Positions 9,649-19,989 of a DNA stretch of 64,000 bases are shown here, piece after piece. Under the pieces are notes generated by a model, which was not told where the DNA came from, ran no database searches, and worked only from the letters and a program-made list of their open reading frames with translations. Within the stretch, counting starts at the first letter, position 1. The number at the start of each line of letters is the position of its first letter. This stretch comes from Aquabacterium sp. Its GTDB lineage: Bacteria; Pseudomonadota; Gammaproteobacteria; Burkholderiales; Burkholderiaceae_C. The position numbers were made by a program, and so were the translations under genes. The stretch lies in the NCBI GenBank assembly GCA_030654395.1, contig JAURXM010000024.1, positions 62,001-126,000 of the forward strand, in the 5' to 3' direction.

Positions 9649-11307
9649 TTAAAGCCGCAGCACAGGAGGCAGAAAGCCCATGTCCAAAATTTCCTCGTCG
9701 ATGGTGGTGCTCAAACCCGTGGGCGTCAGCAAATGGTGGCTGCTGCCGCTGAGGCCATCTACTGTCATGCCACTGCTGGCGCTGCAGCTGTTGGTTGGCG
9801 CATAGCGCTGTCGGGAGTCGTTTCTCAGCCACGCGTTGGCGCTGCTGCTCAGGCTCAAGCGCTGGTATTGCGCCAGTTGTTGGATCGTGTGGGTGCTGCC
9901 GGGGCCATTGAGGTTGCAGATCATGCCCTGCATCGTGCCATCGGTCGTGCTGATGTCATCGGTGTAGCCGTGGAATACCGACAAGCTGCGTGCGTGCGTG
10001 CCGACATCTAGCTCGCTGAAGCCTGAAAAAAGACGAGCATGCCCGCTGCCAGAGCTGGCCGCTTGGTCTTGCCATGCATATGAAAATTGGTTGACCATGG
10101 TGGATATGGCCATGTCTTGGCTCAGCCTGGCAAAGCCTTGTCGCCACGCCGTTGCGTTGTGTGTGTTGCCTGTTAAGAAGGCTGTTGGATCGAGCTCGCC
10201 CGAGGCGCTCAGGGTGGCCAACTCAGCCATGTGGCTGCTGCCGCTCAGCGTAGGGTGGCCACAATACTGAGCGGAGCGCAAACGGCTGCTGAGCCATTGG
10301 TCTTGGCGCGAGTAACCGACCGAGGTCAGGCGGGCTACTTTGTAGACACCCGCGCTGGCTTGCTCATCGCTGCAGCCGATCTGGGCGTCTGGGCTCAGGT
10401 AGGCCAGCGTGGTCTGCATGACACCGTTGTAGTCGGTGGCGGTGCCGCTGCCGCCTAAGTTGTGGTGCAAGCTGATTTCGAGCGATTTGGCTTGGGCGCC
10501 GCTGCCTTGTGTCAGTACCAAGCGGTAAGTGATCTCGTCGGCATCGGCATTCAAAGCCACGGTGGCTGTTTGGATGGTGATGCCGCTGAGCAATGGGCCC
10601 AGCAAGGTGCTTGTGGTGGTCTTGATGTCGGTGGTGGCGCCGGGTGCGGGCAGCGGCGATGGGGTCGCTGTGCTGATCATGTACCGCATGGCTGCGGTCA
10701 GCAAAAATGCCTGCTGAGTGCGCCCCGTGAGGCCTTGGGTTTGGGCATTCAGTTCGGCCACGCTGCACGCTTGTGATGTGGCGCTGTCATCGTCGGCCCA
10801 CATGGCCACGTCGCCTTGGGCCAGCGTGCCATTGCTGCCGGGGCTGTCATCATGGTTTGTATACGATACCGTTGGCCCATAGCATGCCGCGTGGGCTGGT
10901 GCGGTGGTGTCAAACAAAGTGCCGACGGACAGCAAACCACTGCTGGACAGGTCGAGTCGGCCCGTGGCCACGGCATCAACTTGGCTCGATAGCACGGCCA
11001 TTTGAGGTGTTTGGGTGGTGTTCAAGTTGTTGTCGATCACGCCCAGACCGCCGCTGACCATTTGACTTGAGTTCAGCAAGCTGACGGGCGAGCCTACAGC
11101 CATCCCCACAGGGAAGGCCGCTGATGAAATCAAGCCGGTGCTGCCGCCAGCACCTGTGTTTTCATTCAAGGCAGTGCCTCCGCCCCCACCGCCGCCGCCA
11201 CCTCCACACGCGCTCAGCAGGGCGCAGCAAAACGCACAGGACAGCGCATAAACCGTGAGCTTGTCAAAGGAGAGGCAGGTGCGAGATGGGCTAGGGGTGT
11301 GGTGCAT
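9649..11307 (-). CDS. Lipoprotein with polyglycine tract, function unknown
   Basis: MHHTPSPSRTCLSFDKLTVYALSCAFCCALLSACGGGGGGGGGG; lipobox LLSAC. Confidence 0.65.
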   Translation of the reverse strand: MHHTPSPSRTCLSFDKLTVYALSCAFCCALLSACGGGGGGGGGGTALNENTGAGGSTGLISSAAFPVGMAVGSPVSLLNSSQMVSGGLGVIDNNLNTTQTPQMAVLSSQVDAVATGRLDLSSSGLLSVGTLFDTTAPAHAACYGPTVSYTNHDDSPGSNGTLAQGDVAMWADDDSATSQACSVAELNAQTQGLTGRTQQAFLLTAAMRYMISTATPSPLPAPGATTDIKTTTSTLLGPLLSGITIQTATVALNADADEITYRLVLTQGSGAQAKSLEISLHHNLGGSGTATDYNGVMQTTLAYLSPDAQIGCSDEQASAGVYKVARLTSVGYSRQDQWLSSRLRSAQYCGHPTLSGSSHMAELATLSASGELDPTAFLTGNTHNATAWRQGFARLSQDMAISTMVNQFSYAWQDQAASSGSGHARLFSGFSELDVGTHARSLSVFHGYTDDISTTDGTMQGMICNLNGPGSTHTIQQLAQYQRLSLSSSANAWLRNDSRQRYAPTNSCSASSGMTVDGLSGSSHHLLTPTGLSTTIDEEILDMGFLPPVLRL

Positions 11308-11457
11308 AGAGGGGCTCCGGGCGCAGGCCAGTGGCAATGCACACGATGCCTCAGCACCCCTGTTGGCAATCGAACATGAACCCATGTGTTTGGCGGCCAA
11401 TTGACGCCTTATTCACGATAATGAGGGGCACAGGCCAACCCCCCACTAGGAGCCCCC

Positions 11458-12648
11458 ATGTTTCAGCACGTCGACGCCTACCCAGGTGACCCGATCCTCA
11501 CGCTCAACGAGGACTTTCAAAAAGACCCACGCACCAACAAGATCAACCTCAGCATCGGGATCTACTTTGATGACTTAGGGCGCTTGCCTGTGATGGCCGC
11601 GGTGCGCGAGGCCGAGTCCGCCATGCTGTCCAGCATTGGACCCAAACCGTATCAACCCATGACCGGGGCAATCAACTACTGTGAGGCCGTGCAGCATTTG
11701 CTGTTCGGCGCTGACAGCGAAGCCTTGCGCAGTGGCCGCATCGCCACCTTGCAAACCTTGGGTGGATCGGGTGCCTTGAAGGTGGGGGCCGACTTCCTGA
11801 AGCGCTACTTCCCTGACTCCCAAGTGTGGGTCAGCGACCCCACTTGGGACAACCACCGTGCCATTTTTGAAGGGGCGGGTTTTGTCGTCAACACCTACCC
11901 TTACTACGACGCTGAGCGCGGTGGCTTGAACTTCGCTGCCATGTTGGATGCGATCAAGGCCTTGCCCCGCCACAGCGTGGTGTTGTTGCACGCGTGCTGC
12001 CACAACCCCACTGGCGTGGATCTGAGCGCCGCGCAATGGGCCGAGCTGATCCCTGTGCTGCGCGAGGGCGGCCTCTTGCCCTACCTGGACATCGCCTACC
12101 AAGGTTTTGGTGACGGTATTGTTGAGGACACCCACGCCATCCGTGCCTTGGCCGATGCGGATGTGCCCTTTTTTGTCGCCAACTCGTTCTCAAAGAGCTT
12201 TTCTTTGTACGGCGAGCGCGTGGGCGGCCTCAGTGTGGTCTGCCCAGACAAGGATCAGGCTGGGCGTGTGTTTGGTCAGCTGATGTTTGCCGTGCGCCGC
12301 AACTACTCCAGCCCGCCCACACATGGCGGTCAAATCGTGGCGCGGGTATTGCGCACGCCAGCCTTGTACAAGCTCTGGTCGGATGAGCTGGCGGGGATGT
12401 GCGAACGCATTCAAGCCATGCGACGCCGCTTGCACGATGGCTTGGTACAGCGTGTGCCGGGGCGCGACTTCAGCTACTTTTTGACCCAGCGCGGGATGTT
12501 CAGCTACACCGGTTTGAGTGCCGAGCAGGCCGATGTGCTGCGTGAGCAGCATGGCGTGTATGTGCTGCGCTCAGGGCGCATGTGCGTGGCGGGCCTGAAC
12601 AACGGCAATGTGGACCGTGTGGCAGAGGCGCTGGCGGCTGTGCTTTAG
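11458..12648 (+). CDS. tyrB: Aromatic amino acid aminotransferase
   Basis: MFQHVDAYPGDPILTLNEDFQKDPRTNKINLSIGIYFDD; HNPTGVDLS; SFSKSFSLYGERVG. Confidence 0.93.
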   Translation: MFQHVDAYPGDPILTLNEDFQKDPRTNKINLSIGIYFDDLGRLPVMAAVREAESAMLSSIGPKPYQPMTGAINYCEAVQHLLFGADSEALRSGRIATLQTLGGSGALKVGADFLKRYFPDSQVWVSDPTWDNHRAIFEGAGFVVNTYPYYDAERGGLNFAAMLDAIKALPRHSVVLLHACCHNPTGVDLSAAQWAELIPVLREGGLLPYLDIAYQGFGDGIVEDTHAIRALADADVPFFVANSFSKSFSLYGERVGGLSVVCPDKDQAGRVFGQLMFAVRRNYSSPPTHGGQIVARVLRTPALYKLWSDELAGMCERIQAMRRRLHDGLVQRVPGRDFSYFLTQRGMFSYTGLSAEQADVLREQHGVYVLRSGRMCVAGLNNGNVDRVAEALAAVL

Positions 12649-12653
12649 ATGGA

Positions 12654-13253
12654 TTAAATGGCCCCAGCCATCCGCAATCGGCTGACCATTTGGGCGGGGG
12701 TTTCGGTTTGATCCGACTCGTCTGCCACCCCCGCATCCACAGCTTGGGCTAAATAGGGTGCGGGTTGAGCATACAAAGTCGGGGCTGTTGGCGTGCGCAC
12801 TGCAGGCAGGTCACGGGCGGTGACCTCCAGTCCTGACCACAGCAAAAGTGAGACCCCGCCCACGACGCCGACGGCCATCAGCATTTGCATGGCGACCGCC
12901 GATTGCAGGTCATCGGCCAAGGGCTTGATGGCGTGGTGCACGACGCGCTGGTTCAGGTCATTGACCCAGACGTAATCACCGCCTTCATAGCGCATCCTGT
13001 CCAGGGCCATCAGCGCCTGTTTTTGCGCTTGCGTCATGTTGATCGCGCCCAAGTGTTTTTGCCCATAGGCCCATTGCATGCTCGCTTGTGCCAGCGCAAC
13101 GGCTTGCTGCGCGGAGCTTTGTCGGTCCGCCAAGCGCTGTTGGTAACCTGACCACTGCATGGCACAGACCACACAAAGCATAGTCAGCGCTGACATCAAA
13201 GTCAGCCCGCGCAAGCGGGTGGTCACACTGATCTGTTTGAACCGATGAAACAT
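12654..13253 (-). CDS. Truncated Cache-type chemoreceptor-like membrane protein
   Basis: N-terminal TM, sCache-like region (MRYEGGDYVWVNDLNQRVVHHAIKP), second TM (MQMLMAVGVVGGVSLLLW); no HAMP or MCP signalling domain before stop. Confidence 0.6.
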   Translation of the reverse strand: MFHRFKQISVTTRLRGLTLMSALTMLCVVCAMQWSGYQQRLADRQSSAQQAVALAQASMQWAYGQKHLGAINMTQAQKQALMALDRMRYEGGDYVWVNDLNQRVVHHAIKPLADDLQSAVAMQMLMAVGVVGGVSLLLWSGLEVTARDLPAVRTPTAPTLYAQPAPYLAQAVDAGVADESDQTETPAQMVSRLRMAGAI

Positions 13254-13461
13254 GATGATGCACCTATTGCCGAAGGCCCGATTCTCTGGCTCTATCTTCA
13301 CGTAAAGCGGCGCAATCGGTTCGATGAATTGCGGCATAAACGCACGCTTGCTGTGTGTTGCTGAATGTTTCTATAAGGGCCAACCCCCTGCACACAGGCG
13401 CACCACATCGTCCAAAATGACTTGTCCGTATGAGCCGTTTGGCTTAGGGCAAGGAGCGCGC

Positions 13462-15195
13462 ATGGATCAGATCTGGCTGAAGCATTACCCGCCTGGGGTC
13501 AACGCCACGATTGATACCTCTGTCTACCAATCTCTGCTTGAGTTGGTCGATGAGGGCTTGGCTCAACACGCTGACAAAATCGCTTTTCGTTTAATGGGTT
13601 GCGCGTGGACGTTTGCGCAAATAGACGAGGCCTCGCGCCGGATGGGCGCCTACTTGCAAAGCCAGGGCTTGAATAGAGGCGATCGCGTGGCCGTGATGCT
13701 GCCCAACGTGCCCCAGTACGCCGTGGCCGTGTTTGGCATTTTGCGCGCTGGCATGGTGGTGGTGAGCGTCAACCCCTCCTACACCGCCCCAGAATTAGGG
13801 CACCAGTTGCAGGATTCGGGTTGTGCGGCCATCGTCGTGCTGGAGAACTTCGCGTGTACTTTGCAGGCAGTGATCAGCCGCACACAGGTGCGCCATGTGG
13901 TGTTGGCCACCATGGGTGACATGCTGGGACAGGTCAAGGGCTGCTTGGTTAACCATTTGGTGCGCAAGGTGCGCAAGCAGGTGCCAGCGTTTGACTTGCC
14001 GGGCGCGGTGGGTTTTAACAAGGCCCTTGAGCTGGGCGGCGCACACACCTTCCAGCACGCCAAACTAGGGCCCGATGATTTGGCCGTGCTGCAGTACACA
14101 GGGGGCACCACAGGCGTCAGCAAAGGGGCCATGCTGCTGCACCGCAACGTGATCGCCAGCGTCTTGATGGCCGAAGTTTGGAATGCGCCCATGCTCGCGC
14201 AACCCCCTCAAGACAAGCCAGATCAGTTCACCTTTGTCGCAGCTTTGCCGCTTTATCATATTTTCGGTTTTGCCGTGAACCTGATGGTTGGGCTGCGCTT
14301 GGGCGCGTGCAACATCCTGATCCCCAATCCGCGAGATTTGCCCGCCGTTTTCAAGGCTTTAGAAAACCAGCGGTTTCATTGCTTCCCTGGGGTCAATACC
14401 TTGTTTGACGGCATGGCCCGCCACCCCCAATTCCACACGGTGGATTGGTCTCACCTGAGGCAAACCGTGGGCGGTGGCATGGCAGTGCAGCCGACCACGG
14501 CCCGGCTTTGGCGTGACAAAACGGCCCAAGTCATCTGCGAAGGCTATGGCCTGTCAGAGACCACAGCGGGTGTGACGTGCAACCCCTGCAGGCCCGCGAG
14601 TTTCAGCGGCAACATTGGGATGCCCTTGCCCTCTACCGAGGTGGTGATGCTCGATGAGGACGGGCAGGTCTTGCGTGTCGGCGCGATTGGTGAATTGGCG
14701 GTTCGCGGCCCGCAAGTCATGGCCGGCTATTGGCAGCGCCCGGATGAAACCGCCAAGGTCATGACCGCAGATGGCTTTTTGCGCACGGGTGACATTGGGG
14801 TGATGGACCAACGGGGCTACATCAAGCTCATTGACCGCAAAAAGGACATGCTCAACGTGTCTGGCTTCAAGGTCTACCCCAATGAAGTGGAGTCCGTTAT
14901 CGCCTTGATGCCTGGTGTGCGTGAGTGTGGCGTGATCGGCATGCCAGATGCGCACTCCGGCGAGGCGGTCAAGCTGTTCATCGTGCGTGATCAGCCTGAT
15001 TTGACTGAGCAGCAGGTGCGCGATTACTGCGCACAGCACCTGACTGGCTACAAGCGCCCCAAGGTGATTGTTTTCACTGTCAAATTGCCCAAAACGGCAT
15101 TGGGCAAAGTGCTGCGCCGTGCCTTGCGTGAGGCCATCAAAGAGCCCAGCAGCGAGGCGCAGTACGAAGAGGTCAGTCTGGCCCCATCAGCTTGA
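13462..15195 (+). CDS. fadD: Long-chain fatty-acid--CoA ligase
   Basis: YTGGTTGVSKGAMLLHRN; GYGLSETTAGVTCNP; GWFLRTGDIG-like GFLRTGDIGVMDQRGYIKLIDRKKDMLNVSGFKVYPNEVE. Confidence 0.93.
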   Translation: MDQIWLKHYPPGVNATIDTSVYQSLLELVDEGLAQHADKIAFRLMGCAWTFAQIDEASRRMGAYLQSQGLNRGDRVAVMLPNVPQYAVAVFGILRAGMVVVSVNPSYTAPELGHQLQDSGCAAIVVLENFACTLQAVISRTQVRHVVLATMGDMLGQVKGCLVNHLVRKVRKQVPAFDLPGAVGFNKALELGGAHTFQHAKLGPDDLAVLQYTGGTTGVSKGAMLLHRNVIASVLMAEVWNAPMLAQPPQDKPDQFTFVAALPLYHIFGFAVNLMVGLRLGACNILIPNPRDLPAVFKALENQRFHCFPGVNTLFDGMARHPQFHTVDWSHLRQTVGGGMAVQPTTARLWRDKTAQVICEGYGLSETTAGVTCNPCRPASFSGNIGMPLPSTEVVMLDEDGQVLRVGAIGELAVRGPQVMAGYWQRPDETAKVMTADGFLRTGDIGVMDQRGYIKLIDRKKDMLNVSGFKVYPNEVESVIALMPGVRECGVIGMPDAHSGEAVKLFIVRDQPDLTEQQVRDYCAQHLTGYKRPKVIVFTVKLPKTALGKVLRRALREAIKEPSSEAQYEEVSLAPSA

Positions 15196-15730
15196 CGGGC
15201 GTGATTTCGATCGTTTGATCGCCGTCGTTGATCCAAGTCGTGCCGTCCTGAACGGATATTTGCAGCTGCATGGTGCGCTTGGCCAAGGTGGCCAGCGCTT
15301 GGCTTTGCTCCGTCGGGATTTGCCACACAGTCAGGTTTTGCGCACGGGTGAGCTTGCTGGCCACCGTGTTCCACCACACGGCAGTGCTGCTTTGAAACGC
15401 AAATAAACTGACTTTGCGTGCGCGGCCACTGGCCTTCATCAGGCGTTTCTCATCTGGCTGCCCGACTTCAACCCAGTGCAGGATCTCGTCTGAATAGTTC
15501 TTGTGCCACAACGCAGGCTCGTCGGGCTGCCACATGTCTTTGGCCAACTCCAATGTGCCCTCTGTGGTGTTGGCAGGCCAACCCAGCGCCAGCGCCAGCA
15601 CGCGGATCATCATGCGCTCATCGGCCTCAGAGGGGTGGCGTGCGATGGTCACGGCGATGTCGCCATAGACGTTGCGGTCCATGTCGGCCAGCTGGAGCTG
15701 GGCTTTGAAAATAGTGGCTTTGATCGCCAT
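15173..15730 (-). CDS. yaeQ: YaeQ family protein
   Basis: MAIKATIFKAQLQLADMDRNVYGDIAVTIARHPSEADERMMIRVLALAL...; 23-nt convergent overlap with fadD. Confidence 0.9.
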   Translation of the reverse strand: MAIKATIFKAQLQLADMDRNVYGDIAVTIARHPSEADERMMIRVLALALGWPANTTEGTLELAKDMWQPDEPALWHKNYSDEILHWVEVGQPDEKRLMKASGRARKVSLFAFQSSTAVWWNTVASKLTRAQNLTVWQIPTEQSQALATLAKRTMQLQISVQDGTTWINDGDQTIEITPVKLMGPD

Positions 15731-15766
15731 GGTGTGTGTGTCGAGCGGAAACAGCAAAGACTGCGA

Positions 15767-16642
15767 TCATCCCGCAAAAACACGCTGTAGCCAATCACCC
15801 ATCACTTTCATCACCGCGTCTTGCTCAATTTCATTGAAGATTTCGTGGGACAAGGTCGGGAATGCTTGGCTGGTGACCAGCGATGTGGGGGCCGCAGCGG
15901 CAAAAAGGGCTGAGCCTCTTGGTTTGACGCAACGGTCCTCGCCGCCCCACATGATCAGGGTGGGCACCGACCACTGCGGCGCACGGGCTCGCACATGTCT
16001 GCCCGCGTTGATGATGAATTGGGTCAGCCGACTGGTGATGCGGTCGTGCACCAAGGGGTCGGCCAAATAGGCTTTCACGGTGGCCGGGTTGTGGCACACC
16101 CAATCCGCCTTGAGTCCGTTGCTGACGGCGACGTCGGGGGTGAGTTTGCCCACGGTGGCCAGCAGCCCTTTTTGTGCCGCACTGATGGGCACGGACAAGG
16201 CCGGGGATGACATCACCAAGCCGTCCACAGGACGTGACCACGTCTCCACTTCGGATGGCTTGGCCAGCGCGGCCACAAAACGCCCGACGATGACGCCGCC
16301 CAGGCTGTGTCCCAGCAACACCAAGCGTTGACCGGGGTAGGCCGCACGTGCGGCATCGATCACGATGGCCAAGTCATACAGAAAGTCGTCGTCTGCCGCC
16401 AGCCCGCCCTTTTTGCCCTCGCTGCGTCCGTGACCACGGTGGTCATAGCCCACTGCAGCCCAGCCCAGCTTATTCAGATAGGCAGCCACATGCGCATAGC
16501 GCATCGTGTGCTCGCCCAAGCCGTGCACCACCACCACCACACCCTGTGTGGCGATCTGGGCGTCGACGGGCCAATGTTGCGTGACCAGGTTCAGGCCATC
16601 GCGTGTGCGAACGGTTGCGGGGATGTGGGATGGGGCGCGCAT
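15767..16642 (-). CDS. Alpha/beta hydrolase, monoacylglycerol lipase/lysophospholipase-like
   Basis: VVVVHGLGEHTMRYAHVAAYLNKLGWAAVGYDHRGHGRSEGKKG; LLGHSLGG. Confidence 0.88.
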   Translation of the reverse strand: MRAPSHIPATVRTRDGLNLVTQHWPVDAQIATQGVVVVVHGLGEHTMRYAHVAAYLNKLGWAAVGYDHRGHGRSEGKKGGLAADDDFLYDLAIVIDAARAAYPGQRLVLLGHSLGGVIVGRFVAALAKPSEVETWSRPVDGLVMSSPALSVPISAAQKGLLATVGKLTPDVAVSNGLKADWVCHNPATVKAYLADPLVHDRITSRLTQFIINAGRHVRARAPQWSVPTLIMWGGEDRCVKPRGSALFAAAAPTSLVTSQAFPTLSHEIFNEIEQDAVMKVMGDWLQRVFAG

Positions 16643-16696
16643 GAGGGGTTTCTATTTTTTTGAGGTGTCAACGGGGTCAATTTTGGCGAGGGGGCA

Positions 16697-17518
16697 TCAA
16701 GCTGCCATGGCTTGTTTCAACCAGCTCAGGCCTTGTGAGGTGCCCGCTCGCGGGCGGTATTCGCAGCCGATCCAGCCTGTCCACTGTAAACGGCGCAGCT
16801 CATCCCACAGCCAAGGGTAATGCAACTCCCCCTGATCTGGCTCGCCCCGATCTGGCACAGCGGCGATTTGAATGTGACCGACTTGGCATGTGGGCAGCCA
16901 TTGACGCAGGCGCATGCTCACATCCCCTTCAACGATCTGGCAATGGTAGAGGTCCATCTGCACTTGCAGGTGCGGCGAGCCGATGCGTTGCACCAGCTCA
17001 TGCGCTTGCGCTTGGTGGGTCAGCAGGTAGCCGGGCATGTCACGCGGGTTGATAGGTTCGATCATGATCGTGCAGCCGTGGCTTTGCGCTTGTTCAGCGG
17101 CCCATCGCAGATTGGTTTCATAGCGATCCGACGCGGCATCGCACTCAGGGGTCGCGGCGGGATGTGGGCACAGTCCGGCCATCACATGGATGCGCGGGCA
17201 GGCCAGGTCGGTGGCCAAGCCCAAGGCTGCGTGCACGCTGCTTTGAAAATCAGCTGAGCGACCATCCAAGCAGGCCAGCCCACGCTCGCCGTCTGTCCAG
17301 CGACCGGGCGCCGCATTGAATAACACCAGTTGCAAGCCCAAGTCACGCAGCCGCGCGGCGATCTCGGCTTGGGGGTGCTCATGCGGGAACAGGCACTCCA
17401 CACCGGTAAAGCCATCTCGTGCGGCGGCCTCAAAGCGGTCTAAAAAAGGCCGCTCGGTATACAGCCAAGACAGGTTGGCAGCAAATCGCAATGACGGGGC
17501 AGGGGGCGCAGCCAGCAT
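16697..17518 (-). CDS. hyi: Hydroxypyruvate isomerase family protein
   Basis: RFAANLSWLYTERPFLDRFEAAARDGFTGVECLFPHEHP; MIEPINPRDMPGYLLTHQAQA; QMDLYHCQI. Confidence 0.9.
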   Translation of the reverse strand: MLAAPPAPSLRFAANLSWLYTERPFLDRFEAAARDGFTGVECLFPHEHPQAEIAARLRDLGLQLVLFNAAPGRWTDGERGLACLDGRSADFQSSVHAALGLATDLACPRIHVMAGLCPHPAATPECDAASDRYETNLRWAAEQAQSHGCTIMIEPINPRDMPGYLLTHQAQAHELVQRIGSPHLQVQMDLYHCQIVEGDVSMRLRQWLPTCQVGHIQIAAVPDRGEPDQGELHYPWLWDELRRLQWTGWIGCEYRPRAGTSQGLSWLKQAMAA

Positions 17519-17569
17519 GACAAGAGGGATGCAAAAACCGCCAGCGTAGCCTATCCCTACAATTGGCAG

Positions 17570-19075
17570 ATGCAACCGTCTTCATCTACCCCCCGCCGCC
17601 TGATGTTTTGGGTGGCTTTGCTGTACTTCTCTGAGGGGCTGCCACTGGGCCTCTTTTATGACCTGTTTCCGGTTAACTTGCGCCAAGCGGGCGTGGGCAC
17701 GGCAGACATCGGTTTGCTCAGTCTGCTGGGGCTGGCGTGGACGGTGAAATTTTTGTGGGCGCCCTTGATTGATGCTTGGCGTGGTCACCGTTGGTGGATT
17801 GCAGGGGCCAACGCGGGTATGGCGCTGGTGTTGTTGGCGCTGGCCACCAACCCCTTGGCGCTGGGCCAGGGCGCAACGTGGCCTTGGGTGCTGCTGGCGG
17901 CGTTCACATTGTTGTCGGCCACCAATGACATCGCCACCGATGGCTACACCATTGAGTTGCTCAACAAAGGCCAATATGGCGTGGCCAATGGCTTGCGGAT
18001 CGGGTTCTACCGCGTGGGCATGTTGACGGCGGGTGGTTTGCTGGTGGTGGCTGGCACCATGGGCACACCCGGCCAGCCCAACTGGACGCTGGCGTATGGT
18101 TGTGGTGCTGTGATGATGCTGCTCAATGGCCTGTCGATCTTGATGGCGCCTGCGCAACCCCCGCGCGAGGCTCGGCCAAAAGGCGCATCTGCACGTGAGT
18201 GGTCGGCCATGCGTCAGCAACCGCTGTGGTTGTTGGCATTGGGCTTGGTGATGGCCGGTTTGTTGTGGCCCGTGTTGGGCCCTTTGGCCAAGGCAGCAGG
18301 CTGGGCCTCGGTGCAAGCGGTCAGCAGCACGTGGTGGTTCAAAGGGGCTGTGCCGGTTAGTTTGATGTTTGTAGGCGCCTCGTTGATGGTGGCTGCAGCT
18401 CGTGGGCCCCAAGCACACGCCATGGCCGACGGGCCGGTTTTTGGTGCATGGGTGGGTTTGTTGGCACGCCCTGGCATGTTGGCTGTGCTCTTGTTCATCT
18501 TGTTGTTCAAGCTGGGTGACGCCGCCATGGGTTTCATGGTCAAACCGTTTTGGGTTGACGCCGGGTTCACCGTCGCTCAAATCGGTTTGGTCAGCGTGAA
18601 TGTGGGCTTGGGCTTGTCCATTGCAGGCGGGCTGGCGGGCGGTTTGTATGTCGATCGGGTTGGCATCTTCAAGGGCTTGTGGGTGCTGGGCTTGGCGCAG
18701 GCCTTGTCCAATCTAGGTTACGCTTTGGCCGCCATGTATGTACCTCAAATGGAGGCTGGATCGCAAGTGAGTATTCACTATCAAGCGGTTGTTTATGCCG
18801 CCAGCGGTGTCGAGAGCTTCACGGGCGGGCTGGGCACAGGGGCCTTTTTGGCCTTTCTGATGAGCATCGCCAGCAAAGAGCGCGCCACCACCGAGTACGC
18901 CATTTTGTCGTCCATCTTTGCGTTCTCACGCTCCGTCGCGGGCTGGGCGGGCGGGCTGGGTGTGGAGCAAATGGGCTACGCCAGCTTCTTCTTTTTGACC
19001 TTTTTGTTGTCGTTCCCGGCTTATTTCCTTTTGCCTGCCGTCCGGCGTATGCTGGACAAGGCTGAGCCGCGTTGA
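17570..19075 (+). CDS. MFS transporter, AmpG-like
   Basis: FWVALLYFSEGLPLGLFYDLFPVNLRQAGVGTADIGLLSLLGLAWTVKFLWAPLIDAW; many TM segments. Confidence 0.85.
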   Translation: MQPSSSTPRRLMFWVALLYFSEGLPLGLFYDLFPVNLRQAGVGTADIGLLSLLGLAWTVKFLWAPLIDAWRGHRWWIAGANAGMALVLLALATNPLALGQGATWPWVLLAAFTLLSATNDIATDGYTIELLNKGQYGVANGLRIGFYRVGMLTAGGLLVVAGTMGTPGQPNWTLAYGCGAVMMLLNGLSILMAPAQPPREARPKGASAREWSAMRQQPLWLLALGLVMAGLLWPVLGPLAKAAGWASVQAVSSTWWFKGAVPVSLMFVGASLMVAAARGPQAHAMADGPVFGAWVGLLARPGMLAVLLFILLFKLGDAAMGFMVKPFWVDAGFTVAQIGLVSVNVGLGLSIAGGLAGGLYVDRVGIFKGLWVLGLAQALSNLGYALAAMYVPQMEAGSQVSIHYQAVVYAASGVESFTGGLGTGAFLAFLMSIASKERATTEYAILSSIFAFSRSVAGWAGGLGVEQMGYASFFFLTFLLSFPAYFLLPAVRRMLDKAEPR

Positions 19076-19989
19076 GTTTGGGTGTTCGTTTTGGTAGTCA
19101 GGTCGTGAGCATGTCTGGTTTGAAGATATTTCCTGTTCGCCAGTTGTTGAGCTGTGTGTTGACGGCTTGTGCGTGCCTCACCGTGGCGCATGCCCGCGAG
19201 GGTGTGGAGGTGGGTAAATCATCCACGTTTGCGCGGTTTGTGCCCGCTGAACAAGTCGAAGCCGCCGCACAGCAACAGTATTTGCAGCTGGCCAATGAGG
19301 CGAAGCAGAAAAATGCCTTGCTGCCTGACAACCACCCCCAAGTGCTGCGCTTGCGTGCCATCGCCAAGCGCATCATCCCCTTCAGCCTAGAGTGGAATAA
19401 GCGCGCCAGTCAATGGAAGTGGCAAGTGATCGTGTTGGACTCGAAAGAGCTCAACGCCTTTTGCATGCCCGGGGGCAAGATCGCTTTTTACACAGGCATC
19501 CTAGACCAGCTCAAGATGACCGACGACGAGGTGGCCATGGTGATGGGCCATGAGGTGGCGCACGCGCTGCGTGAGCATGCCCGTGAGCGCATGGGTAAAA
19601 CGTCAGCCACACGCTTGGGCGCAGGCTTGATCTCCAGCCTGTTCGGTTTGGGCAATATGGGTGACACGATTTTGAACATGGGCGGGCAACTGCTCACCTT
19701 GAAGTTCAGCCGCGAAGACGAATCTGAGTCAGATCTGGTCGGCATGGAATTGGCAGCCAGGGCTGGCTACGACCCCCGTGCCGGCATCAGCCTGTGGCAA
19801 AAAATGTCCGCTGCAGCCAAAGGCGCGCCGCCTCAGTGGATGTCCACCCACCCAGCCAGCGCTTCCCGCATCCAAGACATCGAGGCCAATCTGCCTAAGG
19901 TGATGCATTTGTATGAGAGTGCGCCCAAGCCACCGCAACGCTATGACGCGCCTAAGCGCATGGGGCAGGCTGACTTGTCTTACAGGTAA
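19072..19989 (+). CDS. M48 family metallopeptidase
   Basis: MVMGHEVAHALREHARERMG (HExxH); SREDESESDLVGMELAARAGYDPRAG; WMSTHPAS. Confidence 0.93.
   Translation: MSLGVRFGSQVVSMSGLKIFPVRQLLSCVLTACACLTVAHAREGVEVGKSSTFARFVPAEQVEAAAQQQYLQLANEAKQKNALLPDNHPQVLRLRAIAKRIIPFSLEWNKRASQWKWQVIVLDSKELNAFCMPGGKIAFYTGILDQLKMTDDEVAMVMGHEVAHALREHARERMGKTSATRLGAGLISSLFGLGNMGDTILNMGGQLLTLKFSREDESESDLVGMELAARAGYDPRAGISLWQKMSAAAKGAPPQWMSTHPASASRIQDIEANLPKVMHLYESAPKPPQRYDAPKRMGQADLSYR

Noticed and set aside
17582-18580. 332-aa minus-strand ORF opposite the MFS transporter
   Set aside because: His/Gln-rich low-complexity translation typical of the antisense of a hydrophobic TM protein.
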